Assembly (NCBI GenBank): GCA_964435775.1
Contig: CAYTAP010000012.1
Location: 1-45,391, forward strand
Source of the DNA: CAYTAP01 sp964435775
GTDB lineage: Bacteria; Planctomycetota; Phycisphaerae; Tepidisphaerales; Tepidisphaeraceae
Length of the DNA: 45,391 nucleotides
Direction of reading: 5' to 3'
Of this stretch, positions 24,914-34,300 are shown piece after piece. A program made the translations under genes and the position numbers. The notes below the pieces were generated by a model. That model saw only the letters and a program-made list of their open reading frames with translations, did no database searches and was not told where the DNA came from. Every line of letters begins with the position of its first letter. Positions within the stretch are counted from its first letter, which is position 1.

Positions 24914-26416
24914 TTAGAACCGCCGGTCCAGCAGCCGATACTGGATCGCCTCCGCCAGATGTTGCTCGGCAATCCGCTCCGATCCATCCAGGTCCGCGAT
25001 CGTCCGCGCCACCCGTCGCACCTTGTCATACGCCCGCGCGGACAGTCCCAGTTCATCCATCGCCTGCTTCATCAGGAGCAGGCACGAATCCGATAGATCC
25101 GCATGCTGCTTGAGTTGTTTGGAATCCATCCGCGCGTTGGGCGTGCCATCGGGAAATCGCCCAAGCTGCACCGCGCGGGCTCGCCGCACGTGTTCCCGCA
25201 TCGTGTTGGAGTCCGTGCCCGCTTTCTTGCTCGTCAATTCGCGGTAGGGGACCGCCGGCACTTCGACATGCAGATCGATCCGATCCAGGAGCGGGCCGGA
25301 GAGCTTCTGAAGGTACTTGTCCCGCGCCTTGGGATTGTCCGAGGCGTAGCCGCTGGCCGTCGGGTTCATCGCCGCGACGAGCATGAAGCGCGCCGGAAAC
25401 TTAACCGACCCATGCACCCGAGCCACCGTCACTTCACCGCCTTCCAGCGGCTGGCGGAGCATCTCGAGTACATAGCGAGAAAACTCCGGCAATTCATCCA
25501 GGAACAATATCCCATGATGCGCCAGGGACACTTCCCCGGGGCGAGGCATTGCCCCGCCTCCAACCAATGCCTGCGCCGTGGCCGAGTGGTGGGGCGTCCG
25601 CACCGGCCGGGCATCCATCAACGCCACCCCATCGGGCAATAGCCCCATCGCCGAATAAATCCGCGTCGTCTCCAGCGATTCAATCCGCGAAAGCGGCGGC
25701 AGAATCCCCGGTATCCGCTGCGCGAGCATCGACTTGCCCGTTCCCGGCGGGCCGACCATCAGGAGATTGTGCGCCCCGGCCGCCGCCACGCAGATCGCCC
25801 GCTTCACCCCCTCCTGCCCGCGCACATCCGCGAAATCGAGCGCCGGCGAAAGCTGCGACGCCTGATACGCGTCGCCATTGAGTTCAAACGGCTCCAGCGG
25901 AAGCTGCTCATTGAGAAACGACACCGCCTGCGCCAAACTCGATACCGGATAGACTTCCACCCCTTCGACCACCGCCGCCTCCCGCGCGTTCTCCTCCGGC
26001 AGAATGATCCCGCGCAGCTTGTGCTGCCGCGCCAGCAGCGCGAGCGACAGCGCCCCCTTGATCTTGCGAAGCCGTCCGTCGAGCGCCAGTTCCCCGGCGA
26101 TCAAAAACTCCCGATGCTGATCGTTCTGGATGAAGTTGGTCGCCCGAAGCAGCCCGATGGCGATGGGCAAGTCGAGCGCCGGCCCTTCCTTCTTCACATC
26201 CGCCGGCGCCAGGTTGATGAGCAGCGGATTCTGCGGAAACGCATACCCCGAATTGATCATCGCCCGGCGGACGCGCTCGATCGATTCCTTCACCGCCGCC
26301 TGCGGCAACCCGACGATGAGCGTCCGCGCCAGCCCGCGCCCGGCGACATCCACCTCCACCTCGCATTGCAGCGGATCGATCCCGATCAGGATGAATGATT
26401 GAATTTTGGCGAGCAC
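24914..26416 (-). CDS. YifB/ComM-family Mg-chelatase-like AAA+ ATPase
   Basis: The 500-residue protein starts MLAKIQSFILIGIDPLQCEV, then VGLPQAAVKESIERVR and PLLINLAPADVKKEGPALD, the N-terminal Lon-protease-like domain of YifB. The ATPase domain has Walker A GPPGTGKS (222-229) and Walker B ILFLDE (303-308), and the C-terminal domain has LSARAYDKVRRVARTIADL. In naturally competent bacteria ComM is a hexameric branch-migration helicase that integrates transformed DNA; in other bacteria the role is unclear. No competence gene is visible nearby, apart from the pseudopilin at the window start, which is not evidence of competence. Confidence 0.93.
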   Translation of the reverse strand: MLAKIQSFILIGIDPLQCEVEVDVAGRGLARTLIVGLPQAAVKESIERVRRAMINSGYAFPQNPLLINLAPADVKKEGPALDLPIAIGLLRATNFIQNDQHREFLIAGELALDGRLRKIKGALSLALLARQHKLRGIILPEENAREAAVVEGVEVYPVSSLAQAVSFLNEQLPLEPFELNGDAYQASQLSPALDFADVRGQEGVKRAICVAAAGAHNLLMVGPPGTGKSMLAQRIPGILPPLSRIESLETTRIYSAMGLLPDGVALMDARPVRTPHHSATAQALVGGGAMPRPGEVSLAHHGILFLDELPEFSRYVLEMLRQPLEGGEVTVARVHGSVKFPARFMLVAAMNPTASGYASDNPKARDKYLQKLSGPLLDRIDLHVEVPAVPYRELTSKKAGTDSNTMREHVRRARAVQLGRFPDGTPNARMDSKQLKQHADLSDSCLLLMKQAMDELGLSARAYDKVRRVARTIADLDGSERIAEQHLAEAIQYRLLDRRF

Positions 26417-26521
26417 CTGAAGTGTCCAGTCTGTTAGATGACTGAATTGTAAAAGGTGCGAGGATGAAATCGCAAAAAAGAGGCCGCTGCCCGCCAGTGG
26501 CGAAATCGAGATGCCCCAATT

Positions 26522-27628
26522 TCACATCCCCGTGATTACCAATACTCGCTGGTACTCGGGGAGAACCCTCTCCCAGGTGTAGCGCCGGGCCACCTCCTCC
26601 CGGCCGCGCCGGATCAGCTCTTCCCGAAGCGTCCGATCTGTCCGCATCCGGCAGATCGCCGTCGCCAGCGCGTCCGACCGGCCAAAGGGTACGAGCAATC
26701 CCGTCTCTTCATGCGTCACGACATCCCGGATCCCCGGCACATCCGTCGCGATGACCGGCACGCCCGCCGCCATCGCTTCGATGAGCACCAGACCAAATCC
26801 TTCGGCCTTGGAGGGAAGCACCAGCGCGTCGATCCGCTTCAGCGCCTCGGCCGGATGTTCCACCGAGCCATGCAACGTCACGACGTTCTGCAAACCCAGC
26901 GACTCCACCAAGGAATCGAGCGCTCGCCGCTCTTGTCCCTCACCAAAGACATCCACATGAATGCCCACGCCCGCCGTCGTCGCACGCCCCGCCATGAGCC
27001 CCGCCGCCTGAATTAAATCGCCCACTTGCTTGATTGGATCCAGCCTGCCGATGAAGCCGATATGGAACGCGCGATCCGCTTCGATGTCATCACGTCGCCG
27101 GATCGAAGTGAAATCGCTTATCTCCACCGCATTGGGAATGATCTCCCACTTTCTCGAACGGATTCCCGATCGTTGCCTGGCCGCGATCGCCACCGACATC
27201 GACGGCATGACGATCCGCTCCGCCTTCATCGCGGCCAGGCGCTGAACCCACCAATGCCATCTCGGCCGGGCTTGCGTCGTTTGGATCGACTGAAGATATC
27301 GCACACCCGGCCGAATCGTCGCCGCCGTCGCCGCAACCGCATTGGCATGGACGAGAAAACTGAAGACCGTGTCAAACCTCTCGTCATCGATCAGGCCGAT
27401 CAACTTTCTGACCGTTCCCACGAAATCGAACACACCGCGCGCCCCCAGCGCATGGACTTCAACCCCCGCCTCCCGCAATTGCCCGGACACCACTCCATCC
27501 CCCGACAGGGATGCCACGCTTACCTTCACGCCCGCGACCCGGTTCAGCCGCACCGCCAACTCGCGCACGACCGTCGGCGTCCCCCCCAGGTTCAGGTCCG
27601 TGATAAGCAGCAGGATTCGCCGATTCAC
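26522..27628 (-). CDS. Family-4 glycosyltransferase
   Basis: A GTG at 27628 gives VNRRILLLITDLNLGGTP, the normal N-terminus of these enzymes, and a 368-residue product. A longer frame to 27805 runs through a hairpin/G-rich repeat (27712-27750), which would encode a spurious SPTLPRRTGGG tract, so that start is rejected. The GT-B C-terminal half has FHIGFIGRLDPIKQVGDLI, FGEGQERRAL, VTLHGSVEHPAEAL and KAEGFGLVLIEAMAAGVPVI, the E-x7-E nucleotide-sugar site. It likely adds a hexose to a polysaccharide or lipid carrier. It is 105 bp from yifB on the same strand and not near other sugar genes. No clear ribosome site precedes the GTG. Confidence 0.85.
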   Translation of the reverse strand: MNRRILLLITDLNLGGTPTVVRELAVRLNRVAGVKVSVASLSGDGVVSGQLREAGVEVHALGARGVFDFVGTVRKLIGLIDDERFDTVFSFLVHANAVAATAATIRPGVRYLQSIQTTQARPRWHWWVQRLAAMKAERIVMPSMSVAIAARQRSGIRSRKWEIIPNAVEISDFTSIRRRDDIEADRAFHIGFIGRLDPIKQVGDLIQAAGLMAGRATTAGVGIHVDVFGEGQERRALDSLVESLGLQNVVTLHGSVEHPAEALKRIDALVLPSKAEGFGLVLIEAMAAGVPVIATDVPGIRDVVTHEETGLLVPFGRSDALATAICRMRTDRTLREELIRRGREEVARRYTWERVLPEYQRVLVITGM

Positions 27629-27711
27629 AGCAGCAAGAATACGCGAGAAGGCCGCTTCCGCGAACTTCCATGCTTTCGAGACGCGGTCCGTGACATTTCC
27701 GGCCGCTTTTC

Positions 27712-27750
27712 TCCCTCCCCCGGTACGCCGGGGGAGGGTCGGGGAGGGGG
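27712..27750 (+). repeat. Hairpin plus G-quadruplex element, copy 4
   Basis: Stem CCCTCCCCCGG / CCGGGGGAGGG (27713-27723, 27728-27738), loop TACG, then G-runs 5-3-4-5 with central loop TC. Confidence 0.9.
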
Positions 27751-27902
27751 CCGTTATTTGACGAACGCGTCGCCTGCGGCGCGTCATCCTTCCAACGCCT
27801 TCCAAGCGCGATCATGGTCCGCGGATGATCATCTTCGCGCGAAGCATGCGCAGGAAACCCGAGTCTGTACAGGAGACGCCTCATCCAGAACTGACCGAAA
27901 AG

Positions 27903-27942
27903 CCCCCTCCCTAGCCCTCCCCCGGCGTACCGGGGGAGGGAA
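27903..27942 (-). repeat. Hairpin plus G-quadruplex element, copy 5 (inverted)
   Basis: On the minus strand: hairpin with loop TACG, then G-runs 5-3-3-5 with central loop CTA. It faces copy 4 across 152 bp, the same head-to-head arrangement as copies 2 and 3. Confidence 0.9.
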
Positions 27943-27991
27943 CAGGAGAGCGGACGATTCCGTCATGGATCTTTCGAGCCGCGCGCATTGA

Positions 27992-28019
27992 CAACGGGCA
28001 ACGGACCACGGACAACGGA
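27992..28019. repeat. Heptamer array (CAACGGA, 4 units)
   Basis: Units CAACGGG, CAACGGA, CCACGGA, CAACGGA run up to 4 bp before the argC start codon, so they make up its translation initiation region. Confidence 0.9.
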
Positions 28020-28023
28020 TGGC

Positions 28024-29058
28024 ATGTACAAGGTCGGCATCGTCGGTGTGAGTGGGTATGGGGGAGGGGAAATGTTGCGCCTCTGCGCTGCGCATCCGGA
28101 GTTTGAGGTCGCGTACGTCGCCGGTGAATCGAGCGCGGGAAGCCGTCTGGAGGAAAAGTTCCCCGGCATCGCCGACACCGATGGCGCGGGCAGGCTCGCC
28201 AATCTTGTCATCCAGAAGTGGGATCCCGCTTGCGCGTCCGGCTTGGATGTCCTCTTCGCGTCGCTCCCCACGGGTGAATCGAAGGGCGCGTTGGCCGCCG
28301 TATCACCAGGCACGACAATCGTCGATATCGGCGGCGACCATCGCTTCGTTGATGGGTGGACTTACGGCCTGGCCGACGTCTGGCCGGAGGCGATCCGCAA
28401 TCAAAAGCGCATCGCCAACCCTGGTTGTTTTCCCGCCGCGGCGCTCGGCGCGCTCTCTCCATTGGTTGATGGCGGATTGATCGAATCGACCGGCATCATC
28501 ATCGACGCCAAGACCGGCGTCAGCGGCGCCGGCCGGGGCGGCGGCGGCGGATTCGGCTATGCCGAAGTCAACGAAGACCTCACCGCCTATGCCCTGCTCA
28601 AGCATGTTCACATGCCGGAAATGATCACGGCGTTGGATCGGATTCGCACGGCGGCAAAATCCAACGGCGCCGCGCGGGCCAAGTCCGCCGACACAGCTGC
28701 GACAAGCCTCACGTTCACGCCGCACCTGGTCCCCATGACGCGCGGCATCCTCGCCACCTGTTACGCGCGGGGCGTCGACGGCGTCACCACCGAAGCCTGC
28801 TTCGCGGCGGCCAGGTCTTTTTACAAGGATCGTCCGTTTGTCCGCGTGAGTGAGCGGCCGCCCCACACCAAGTGGGCGAGCGGTTCCAACCTGATCTTCG
28901 TTTCCTACGCCGCCGACCCCGGGCGAAATCTTGTCATGGCGCTGGCGAGCATAGACAATCTCGGCAAAGGTGCGGCCGGGCAGGCGCTGCAAAACGCCAA
29001 CCTCGCCCTTGGTTTGAAAGAGACCCTGGGCTTGACGGGCGGAGCGCTCTGGCCGTGA
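28024..29058 (+). CDS. argC: N-acetyl-gamma-glutamyl-phosphate reductase
   Basis: The 344-residue protein starts MYKVGIVGVSGYGGGEMLRL, the NADP-binding motif of ArgC. NPGCFPAAALGALSPL holds the catalytic Cys (C135), which forms the thioester intermediate. GAGRGGGGGFGYAEVNEDL and FTPHLVPMTRGILATCYA are further family motifs. It reduces N-acetylglutamyl phosphate to the semialdehyde in arginine synthesis, the step before ArgD (about 19 kb upstream in this window). The start is preceded by a heptamer repeat and only a weak GGATGG ribosome site, so a longer start cannot be fully excluded, but the motif at residue 5 fits this one. Confidence 0.95.
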   Translation: MYKVGIVGVSGYGGGEMLRLCAAHPEFEVAYVAGESSAGSRLEEKFPGIADTDGAGRLANLVIQKWDPACASGLDVLFASLPTGESKGALAAVSPGTTIVDIGGDHRFVDGWTYGLADVWPEAIRNQKRIANPGCFPAAALGALSPLVDGGLIESTGIIIDAKTGVSGAGRGGGGGFGYAEVNEDLTAYALLKHVHMPEMITALDRIRTAAKSNGAARAKSADTAATSLTFTPHLVPMTRGILATCYARGVDGVTTEACFAAARSFYKDRPFVRVSERPPHTKWASGSNLIFVSYAADPGRNLVMALASIDNLGKGAAGQALQNANLALGLKETLGLTGGALWP

Positions 29059-29066
29059 GCGAAGCC

Positions 29067-29120
29067 GTAGGGTCCGCCTCGCGGACCGGATTTCTCTATG
29101 GTCCGCGAGGCGGACCCTAC
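29067..29120. repeat. Perfect 21-bp-arm hairpin (GTAGGGTCCGCCTCGCGGACC type)
   Basis: The arms at 29067-29087 and 29100-29120 are exact reverse complements with a 12-nt loop. Each arm contains its own smaller palindrome (GTCCGCctcGCGGAC). It starts 9 bp after the argC stop and may end transcription or be a mobile palindromic repeat. Confidence 0.95.
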
Positions 29121-29140
29121 AACTGACAACTGACAACGAA
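29120..29140. repeat. Heptamer array (CAACTGA, 3 units)
   Basis: CAACTGA, CAACTGA, CAACGAA start at the last base of the hairpin and lead directly into AAGGG, the probable ribosome site of the next gene. Confidence 0.85.
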
Positions 29141-29153
29141 CAAGGGCATCCTC

Positions 29154-30203
29154 ATGGCATCCAAACACACAGACGGCATCGTTCGCATTGCGATCATCGG
29201 CACCGGCGGCATCTCCGGCGCGCATGGCACGGGCTACATTCGCCACAAGGACAAGATCCGGGTTGTCGCGCTGTGCGACATTGTTCCCTCCCACATGCAA
29301 AACCGCGCCAAGCAGCTCGCCGACGCCGGCCTTGGTGTCGAGCCGCGACAATTCTCCGACTGGAAGGTCCTGCTCAAGGAGATGGGCGACGAAATAGATG
29401 CCGTCGATATCTGCCTTCCCCACGATCTTCATGGCCCGTGCATTCTCGATGCCGCGGCGGCCGGCAAGCACATCCTCTGCGAAAAGCCGATGTGTACTTC
29501 CCTCGCCCAGGCCGACCAGATCGCCGCCGCCGTCAAGCAGTCCGGCGTCATCTACATGTCCGGGCACAACCAACTGTTCATGCCGGCCGTTCGTCAGGCG
29601 AAGAAGATGATCGACGCCGGCGAAATCGGGCGCATTCGCTGGATCCGCAGCCAGGATTGCTTCCTTCACCCCAACACCGAGCGCGTCCAGTGGGGCTGGC
29701 GCGCCGATGGCAAGCGGCAGGGGGGCGGCGAATTGATCGACACCGGATATCATCCGACCTATCGCCTGTTGCATCTTGCCGGGTCCTCAGCGTCCGCCGT
29801 CCGCGGCACGATGGGGCGCTTCGGGTTGGACATCGATGGCGAAGACTCCGCCAGCGTGCAGGTGCGCTTTGCCAGCGGCGCGATCGGCGAAGTCTTTACA
29901 AGCTGGTGCTGGAACCTCCCCCACGGCACGCACCAGATTCATGTCATCGGCGACAAGGCGCAGTTGTTCGGATCGGACAACACCCTCTACTACCTCCCCC
30001 ACGGCTACACCGAACCGGCCCGCCGCGTTCTTCCCAGTGTTGACACCTTCGCCGAGGAGATTTCCCACTTCGCCGACTGCATCAAGGAAAACAAGCGCCC
30101 GATTCACTCAGTCGAGGAAGGCCGCGCGGTCCTTGAAGTGATCCTGAGCGCCGCCAAAAATGCCGATGGTTGGCAGGACGCCGCCCAGCGCAAGCCATCA
30201 TGA
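29154..30203 (+). CDS. Gfo/Idh/MocA-family oxidoreductase
   Basis: The start follows AAGGG by about 8 bp. The 349-residue protein has RIAIIGTGGISGAHG, the dinucleotide-binding motif, DAVDICLPHDLHGPCILDA, and CEKP (E110-K111-P112). YMSGHNQLFMPAVRQAK and GGGELIDTGYHPTYRLLHL (with its Asp and His) belong to the C-terminal catalytic domain. It probably oxidises a sugar or cyclitol with NAD(P) in the cytosol. It is not closely related by eye to the paralogue at 5244-6383. It follows argC with only repeats between, so co-transcription is uncertain. Its stop faces the alpha-toroid gene across a repeat array. Confidence 0.87.
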   Translation: MASKHTDGIVRIAIIGTGGISGAHGTGYIRHKDKIRVVALCDIVPSHMQNRAKQLADAGLGVEPRQFSDWKVLLKEMGDEIDAVDICLPHDLHGPCILDAAAAGKHILCEKPMCTSLAQADQIAAAVKQSGVIYMSGHNQLFMPAVRQAKKMIDAGEIGRIRWIRSQDCFLHPNTERVQWGWRADGKRQGGGELIDTGYHPTYRLLHLAGSSASAVRGTMGRFGLDIDGEDSASVQVRFASGAIGEVFTSWCWNLPHGTHQIHVIGDKAQLFGSDNTLYYLPHGYTEPARRVLPSVDTFAEEISHFADCIKENKRPIHSVEEGRAVLEVILSAAKNADGWQDAAQRKPS

Positions 30204-30236
30204 CTCGATGAAAGTATGGTTGAGGATGTCGCTCCC

Positions 30237-30274
30237 CACTCATGATGATTCACTCATCACGAGTCACTCATCAC
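30237..30274. repeat. 14-bp tandem array (minus strand GTGATGAGTGAxTC)
   Basis: On the minus strand the units are GTGATGAGTGACTC, GTGATGAGTGAATC and a partial ATCATGAGTG. The TGA stop of the alpha-toroid gene (30271-30273) is part of the first unit. The unit is nearly the same as the one at 44211-44266, 14 kb away. Confidence 0.9.
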
Positions 30275-31356
30275 CTCTGATACAGAGGCAGATAATGATA
30301 CGGCATCGCCAGGATCGTCGTGTAAACGGATGTGGCATAAACGCTGTTCACACCCTGTCCCCCTTCGAGCGGCTCCCAGTACACGGTGTCCCCCTCTCGG
30401 TGGAGGTGGTTGGTGGTGAGCAGTCCTTTGCTCATGTGCTCGTACCACTGCTTCCAGGTGTCGCCGCCGATCATGTAAAACGCCGGCGCGGCGTAAAAGT
30501 TGCCGTAGGTGTACCAGGTGCGCTCCGCCTTCTTGTCGAACAGGAACTTTGATCCCGGCTTGATGAGAGGATCGTCGTACAGGCCACAGACCTGCAGCGA
30601 ATAGAGCGCGGCGGCAGTTCTGGCGAAGCCTGGTTGATGCTGGTTGGGCTGATAGTTGAACCCGCCGGAGGGTTTGTCCAGGCAGCTCTTGACGTACTTT
30701 ACCGCGTTGTCGATTGTCTCCTGCGGCACATCAATTCCCGCGTTCTTCGCCGACCGCAGCGCCACGCACTGCAGCACCGTCACCGAAATGTCCGCATCGG
30801 CGACGCGCGGCTGATAGCGCCAGCCACCCTCTTTGTTCTGGCATGAGACGATGAGCTTGATCGCCCGTTCAAGCTTGGGTCGGATCGCCGGGTCGCGCGT
30901 TTGGCCATACACCTCGGCCAGGCAGATCGCGGCGATGCCGTGCCCATACATTTTCGCCTCCCCCGTCGATGCCGCGATGTACCCATCCGGCCGGACGCAA
31001 TCGAGCAGGAACTTGACGCCCCGATCCACGACGCGACCGTATTCCCCCTCGTTGGGGAGATTGCCGCACGCCATGAACGCGAGGGTCGCATAGGCGGTAA
31101 GCGCCGCCTGATGCTGATTGTCGAATGATCCCGAAGGCATTTGTTTCGACGCGAGGTATTTGAGCGCCCCGCGAATCACCTGGTCCGTCCGTTCATCCAC
31201 CATCACGCGATCCACCCGCCTCGCCTCGGCGGCGTCGGCGTTCTTCCCTCCGGCAACAACCGGCGCCGCGTCGGCGGTTGGCGCGACAGGCGAAAGCGAC
31301 AGCGCCGCCAAGGGCGCGACAAGCAGGGCGAGGAGTTTGTTGCGCATGACGTTCAT
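30271..31356 (-). CDS. Secreted prenyltransferase/squalene-oxidase-repeat (alpha-toroid) protein
   Basis: The 361-residue protein has a signal peptide (MNVMRNKLLALLVAPLAAL... ADAAP). It then carries several alpha-helical repeats of the squalene-cyclase/prenyltransferase type: GALKYLASKQMPSGSF, GVKFLLDCVRPDGYIA, AIKLIVSCQNKEGGWRY and YVKSCLDKPSGGFNYQ. The QW-like GG(W/F) spacing marks an alpha-alpha toroid. No DXDD cyclase motif is seen, so cyclase activity is unlikely; planctomycete relatives are exported and of unknown role. Its ATG overlaps the stop of the upstream coiled-coil gene (ATGA), which makes it the translationally coupled last gene of the MoxR operon. Confidence 0.85.
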   Translation of the reverse strand: MNVMRNKLLALLVAPLAALSLSPVAPTADAAPVVAGGKNADAAEARRVDRVMVDERTDQVIRGALKYLASKQMPSGSFDNQHQAALTAYATLAFMACGNLPNEGEYGRVVDRGVKFLLDCVRPDGYIAASTGEAKMYGHGIAAICLAEVYGQTRDPAIRPKLERAIKLIVSCQNKEGGWRYQPRVADADISVTVLQCVALRSAKNAGIDVPQETIDNAVKYVKSCLDKPSGGFNYQPNQHQPGFARTAAALYSLQVCGLYDDPLIKPGSKFLFDKKAERTWYTYGNFYAAPAFYMIGGDTWKQWYEHMSKGLLTTNHLHREGDTVYWEPLEGGQGVNSVYATSVYTTILAMPYHYLPLYQR

Positions 31357-34300
31357 CGCTGGCTCTGGTCCGACAAATTGCGGAGATACTGCTCGACCAT
31401 CGGCGCGTATTCCGCGGGATATTTTTCCTTCTGCGACTGCTGGATCGCCTGGCGATCGCGTGCCGGCAGTCCGAGGTACGACGATGTGGAATTGCCGGCG
31501 TTGTTCCTCTCGCCACCTTCGATCCGGCCATCCCCATCGATTCTCTTGCGGTCGCCGGTCCCGCCATTCACGGCCAGTTGCTCTTCATTCATATTCGGAG
31601 GCGTTGGCTGCTGGTTCGCGCCCCTGGCGATCGCAGGGGCGTTGGCCATCTCCTTCTGCGCCACTTGCAACGCCGCCTTGGCTTGGGTCAACGCCTGTTG
31701 CGCCTGCTCGGCATGCTCGGCGGCCTTGGCGGCATCCCTGGCGTCGGCGGTCGTCGCGGCCTGCGACAGTTGTTCCTGCGCCTGGTCAAGCGCCTGATCA
31801 ACCGCCGGTGGCAGCGGATCTTTGTAATCGGCGGTGGCGCTCGACACCTTCCGCGCCACGTCCCCCAGCGCATCGGCCGCCGCGGCGAGGTCGGTCGGCG
31901 GCATCGCCTTTGCGAGTGCTTCGGCGGCCTTGCGCAGTTCCGCCTGTTTCCCGGCCAGGCCCCCGGGTGTACCCGGCCCCGCGCCTCCATTGCCGCCCCG
32001 TTTCTTTTGCGCGTCCTTCATCGCATCCTCCGCCGCCTTCATCGCCTTGGCGGCGTTGCCGGGGTCATTGGCCGCGAGCTCCTGCGACGCTTTTTCCGCC
32101 GCCGCCTGTGCATTTTCAAGCGCGGCCTTCTCGGGCGCGTTCTCCGTCGCTTTCTCAGGCGCCTTTTCATCAGGCGCTTGCGCCTGCTCCTGGCTCGCCT
32201 TCTTGATCTCCTCGGCCAATTCCTGCTGCTTTTTCTGAAGGTCTTCCATCGCCTGCTGCTGGGGGTTCGGCGGCGTCACCTGGTCCATCGCCTTGTCCAA
32301 GTCCTCCTGCGCCTGGTCCAGCGCCTTGGCCAGATCGTTCATCCGCTCTGTTGGATCGGGCGGCGTCCTCAATTCCTTCTGCAGGTCCTGTATCTTTTCA
32401 TCAAGCGTTTTCTTCGCCTGTTGAAGGTTGTCCATTGCCTTTTGCTGATCGGGCTGCGCGGCCTTGGGATCGGGCTTGTTCAACTTCTCCGTGGCCTTCT
32501 GCATGTTCTGCTGCGCCTTGGCCAAAGCAGCCTGTGCGTCATCAGCACCCTTGGGGAGCTGATTCTTCGCATCCTCGGTCTGTTCGGCCGCCTGTTTCTG
32601 AGCCTTCGCAAGCTGCTCGGCCGCCTTCTGATCGTCCTGCTTTTGCTGCTTGGCCAATTGTTGCTCATCCTGCTTTGGCTGCTGAGCGGTCTTTTGGTCC
32701 TCCGCCTTCATTTGCTCGGCCACCTTCTGTTCATCAGGCTTTTTCTGAGCGGTGTTCTTCGGCTCGTCCGCTCTCTGTTCCTCCATCGCATTTTCATCAT
32801 CCTGCTTTGGTTGATCGGCCTTGGCCTGCTGTGACGGCTGCTGTGCATCGCCGGGCTTTTCGACGGGCTTGGGCGCTTCGGGACGCGCATCGGCTTTCGC
32901 CTGCGCCGCATCCTTGGCGGCTGGCTTTTCCGCTTCATCCGGCGTCACGGGCTTCTTCTGCTCAGCCTGTTCCCTGGCCACCTGCCGGCTCGTGTCTGCT
33001 TTGACATCCTCCTGCTGTTTGATTGCCTTCGCGAGCTCATCCCGCGCCTTTTGCATTTGCGCCAGGTCCTTTTGAGCCTGTTCTTTTTTCGCCAGCTCCT
33101 GAGTCAGTTGGGATTCCGCTTTTCGCAACGAGGCAAGCGCCTCCTGTTGCGGCCGCACCGCCTTTTGCGGCTGCGTGTCATCGGCCAGTGTTTTCGCGGC
33201 GTCCTCCATCTTGCTCGCGGCCTCCCCAAGGCTCTTGAGCGCTTCGGGGGACTGCGTCGCCGCCTCGCGCTGAGCGGCGCGGGTGTTCTCCTTCAGGCTG
33301 GCTTGAGGGGCGCTCTGGGTGTGCAGTTTGGCCGGGTCGCTTTGCGCCGACTTGGTGGTGTCCGCCAATGCCGTCTGGTCCTTGATGAGCTGTCGCACCT
33401 GCTCCTGCAGGCTCTTCAGCGCTGCCACCGCATCCCTGGGCTGCTCGGCCTGATTCCGCTTTTGCTCCGCTTTGGCCAGTTCTTGTTTGAGCACATCACG
33501 CGCCTGCTCCAGCTTCGCCGCCGCTTCCGCGCCTTGTTGAATTGCTTGATCCTTGTCCCGCTTCGCCAGCGCCGCACGAACCTGCTGCATCTTCTCTTCC
33601 GCCGCCTTCACATTTTCAGCCGCGCCCGGAACCAGCGGCGTCAGGTCCTTGCGCGTCAAATCCGTTCGATCGACCACATCCGCCTGCTTCTCGGCAACAG
33701 GCGTCACATCAGGCCGCTTGTTGCTCAGCGCCGCACTCGCCTCGTTCACCTTCTTCTGTGCTTCAATGTGCTGATCGAGCGCCGCAAGTGATTGCTTCAG
33801 CGCGCCAACGCGGTCCAGTGGCGGGGCGATCAACCGCGCCATCTCCCGCAATTGGTCCCGCGCGTTCTTCTCATTCGTCGCCGCGCGAAACAAGCTGCCC
33901 TGCCGCAGATCATCCCCCGCCGACGCGACCGATTCAGTCAAACGATTCTGCGAAGCGGTTTGCAGCGCTTGTTTGAGCCGCTCTCCCGTGGGCCCGGCGC
34001 TTCCCGCCGCCTGCGTGGCCGCCTGCAACACGACCATCGCCTGGCCAACCTCCGTGTTCAAGGAGGACTGCTCCGACAGTTGCACCTGCAGCGAGCTTTT
34101 CTGGTCCACCAACCACTGCTCCAGCGGCTTGGTTCCCGCATCCCGCGCCAAACTCACCGCCGACTTCATATTGACATGCTGCCGCTCGGCCAGTTCCTTG
34201 AATCGCGTCGAGAGTTCGAAAAGCTCCTGCTGCCTCTGATATTCAATCAAAAGCTGTCGCAGTTGCCCGATCACATCCTTTTGCGCCGCATAGGCGTCGG

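Larger units (their letters stand above)
27629..28023. other. Repeat-rich divergent intergenic region
   Basis: This 395-bp stretch between the leftward glycosyltransferase and rightward argC holds two hairpin/G-rich elements in opposite orientation (27712-27750 and 27903-27942), a 12-bp palindrome CTTCGCGCGAAG near 27830, a GATCAT-N9-ATGATC inverted repeat, and a heptamer array at 27992-28019. No gene or clear promoter is seen. Confidence 0.75.

Noticed and set aside
31578..32834. 418-aa open frame on the plus strand, Leu/Arg-rich
   Set aside because: Antisense of the Q/A/K-rich coiled-coil gene; the Leu/Arg bias is the complement of its codons.
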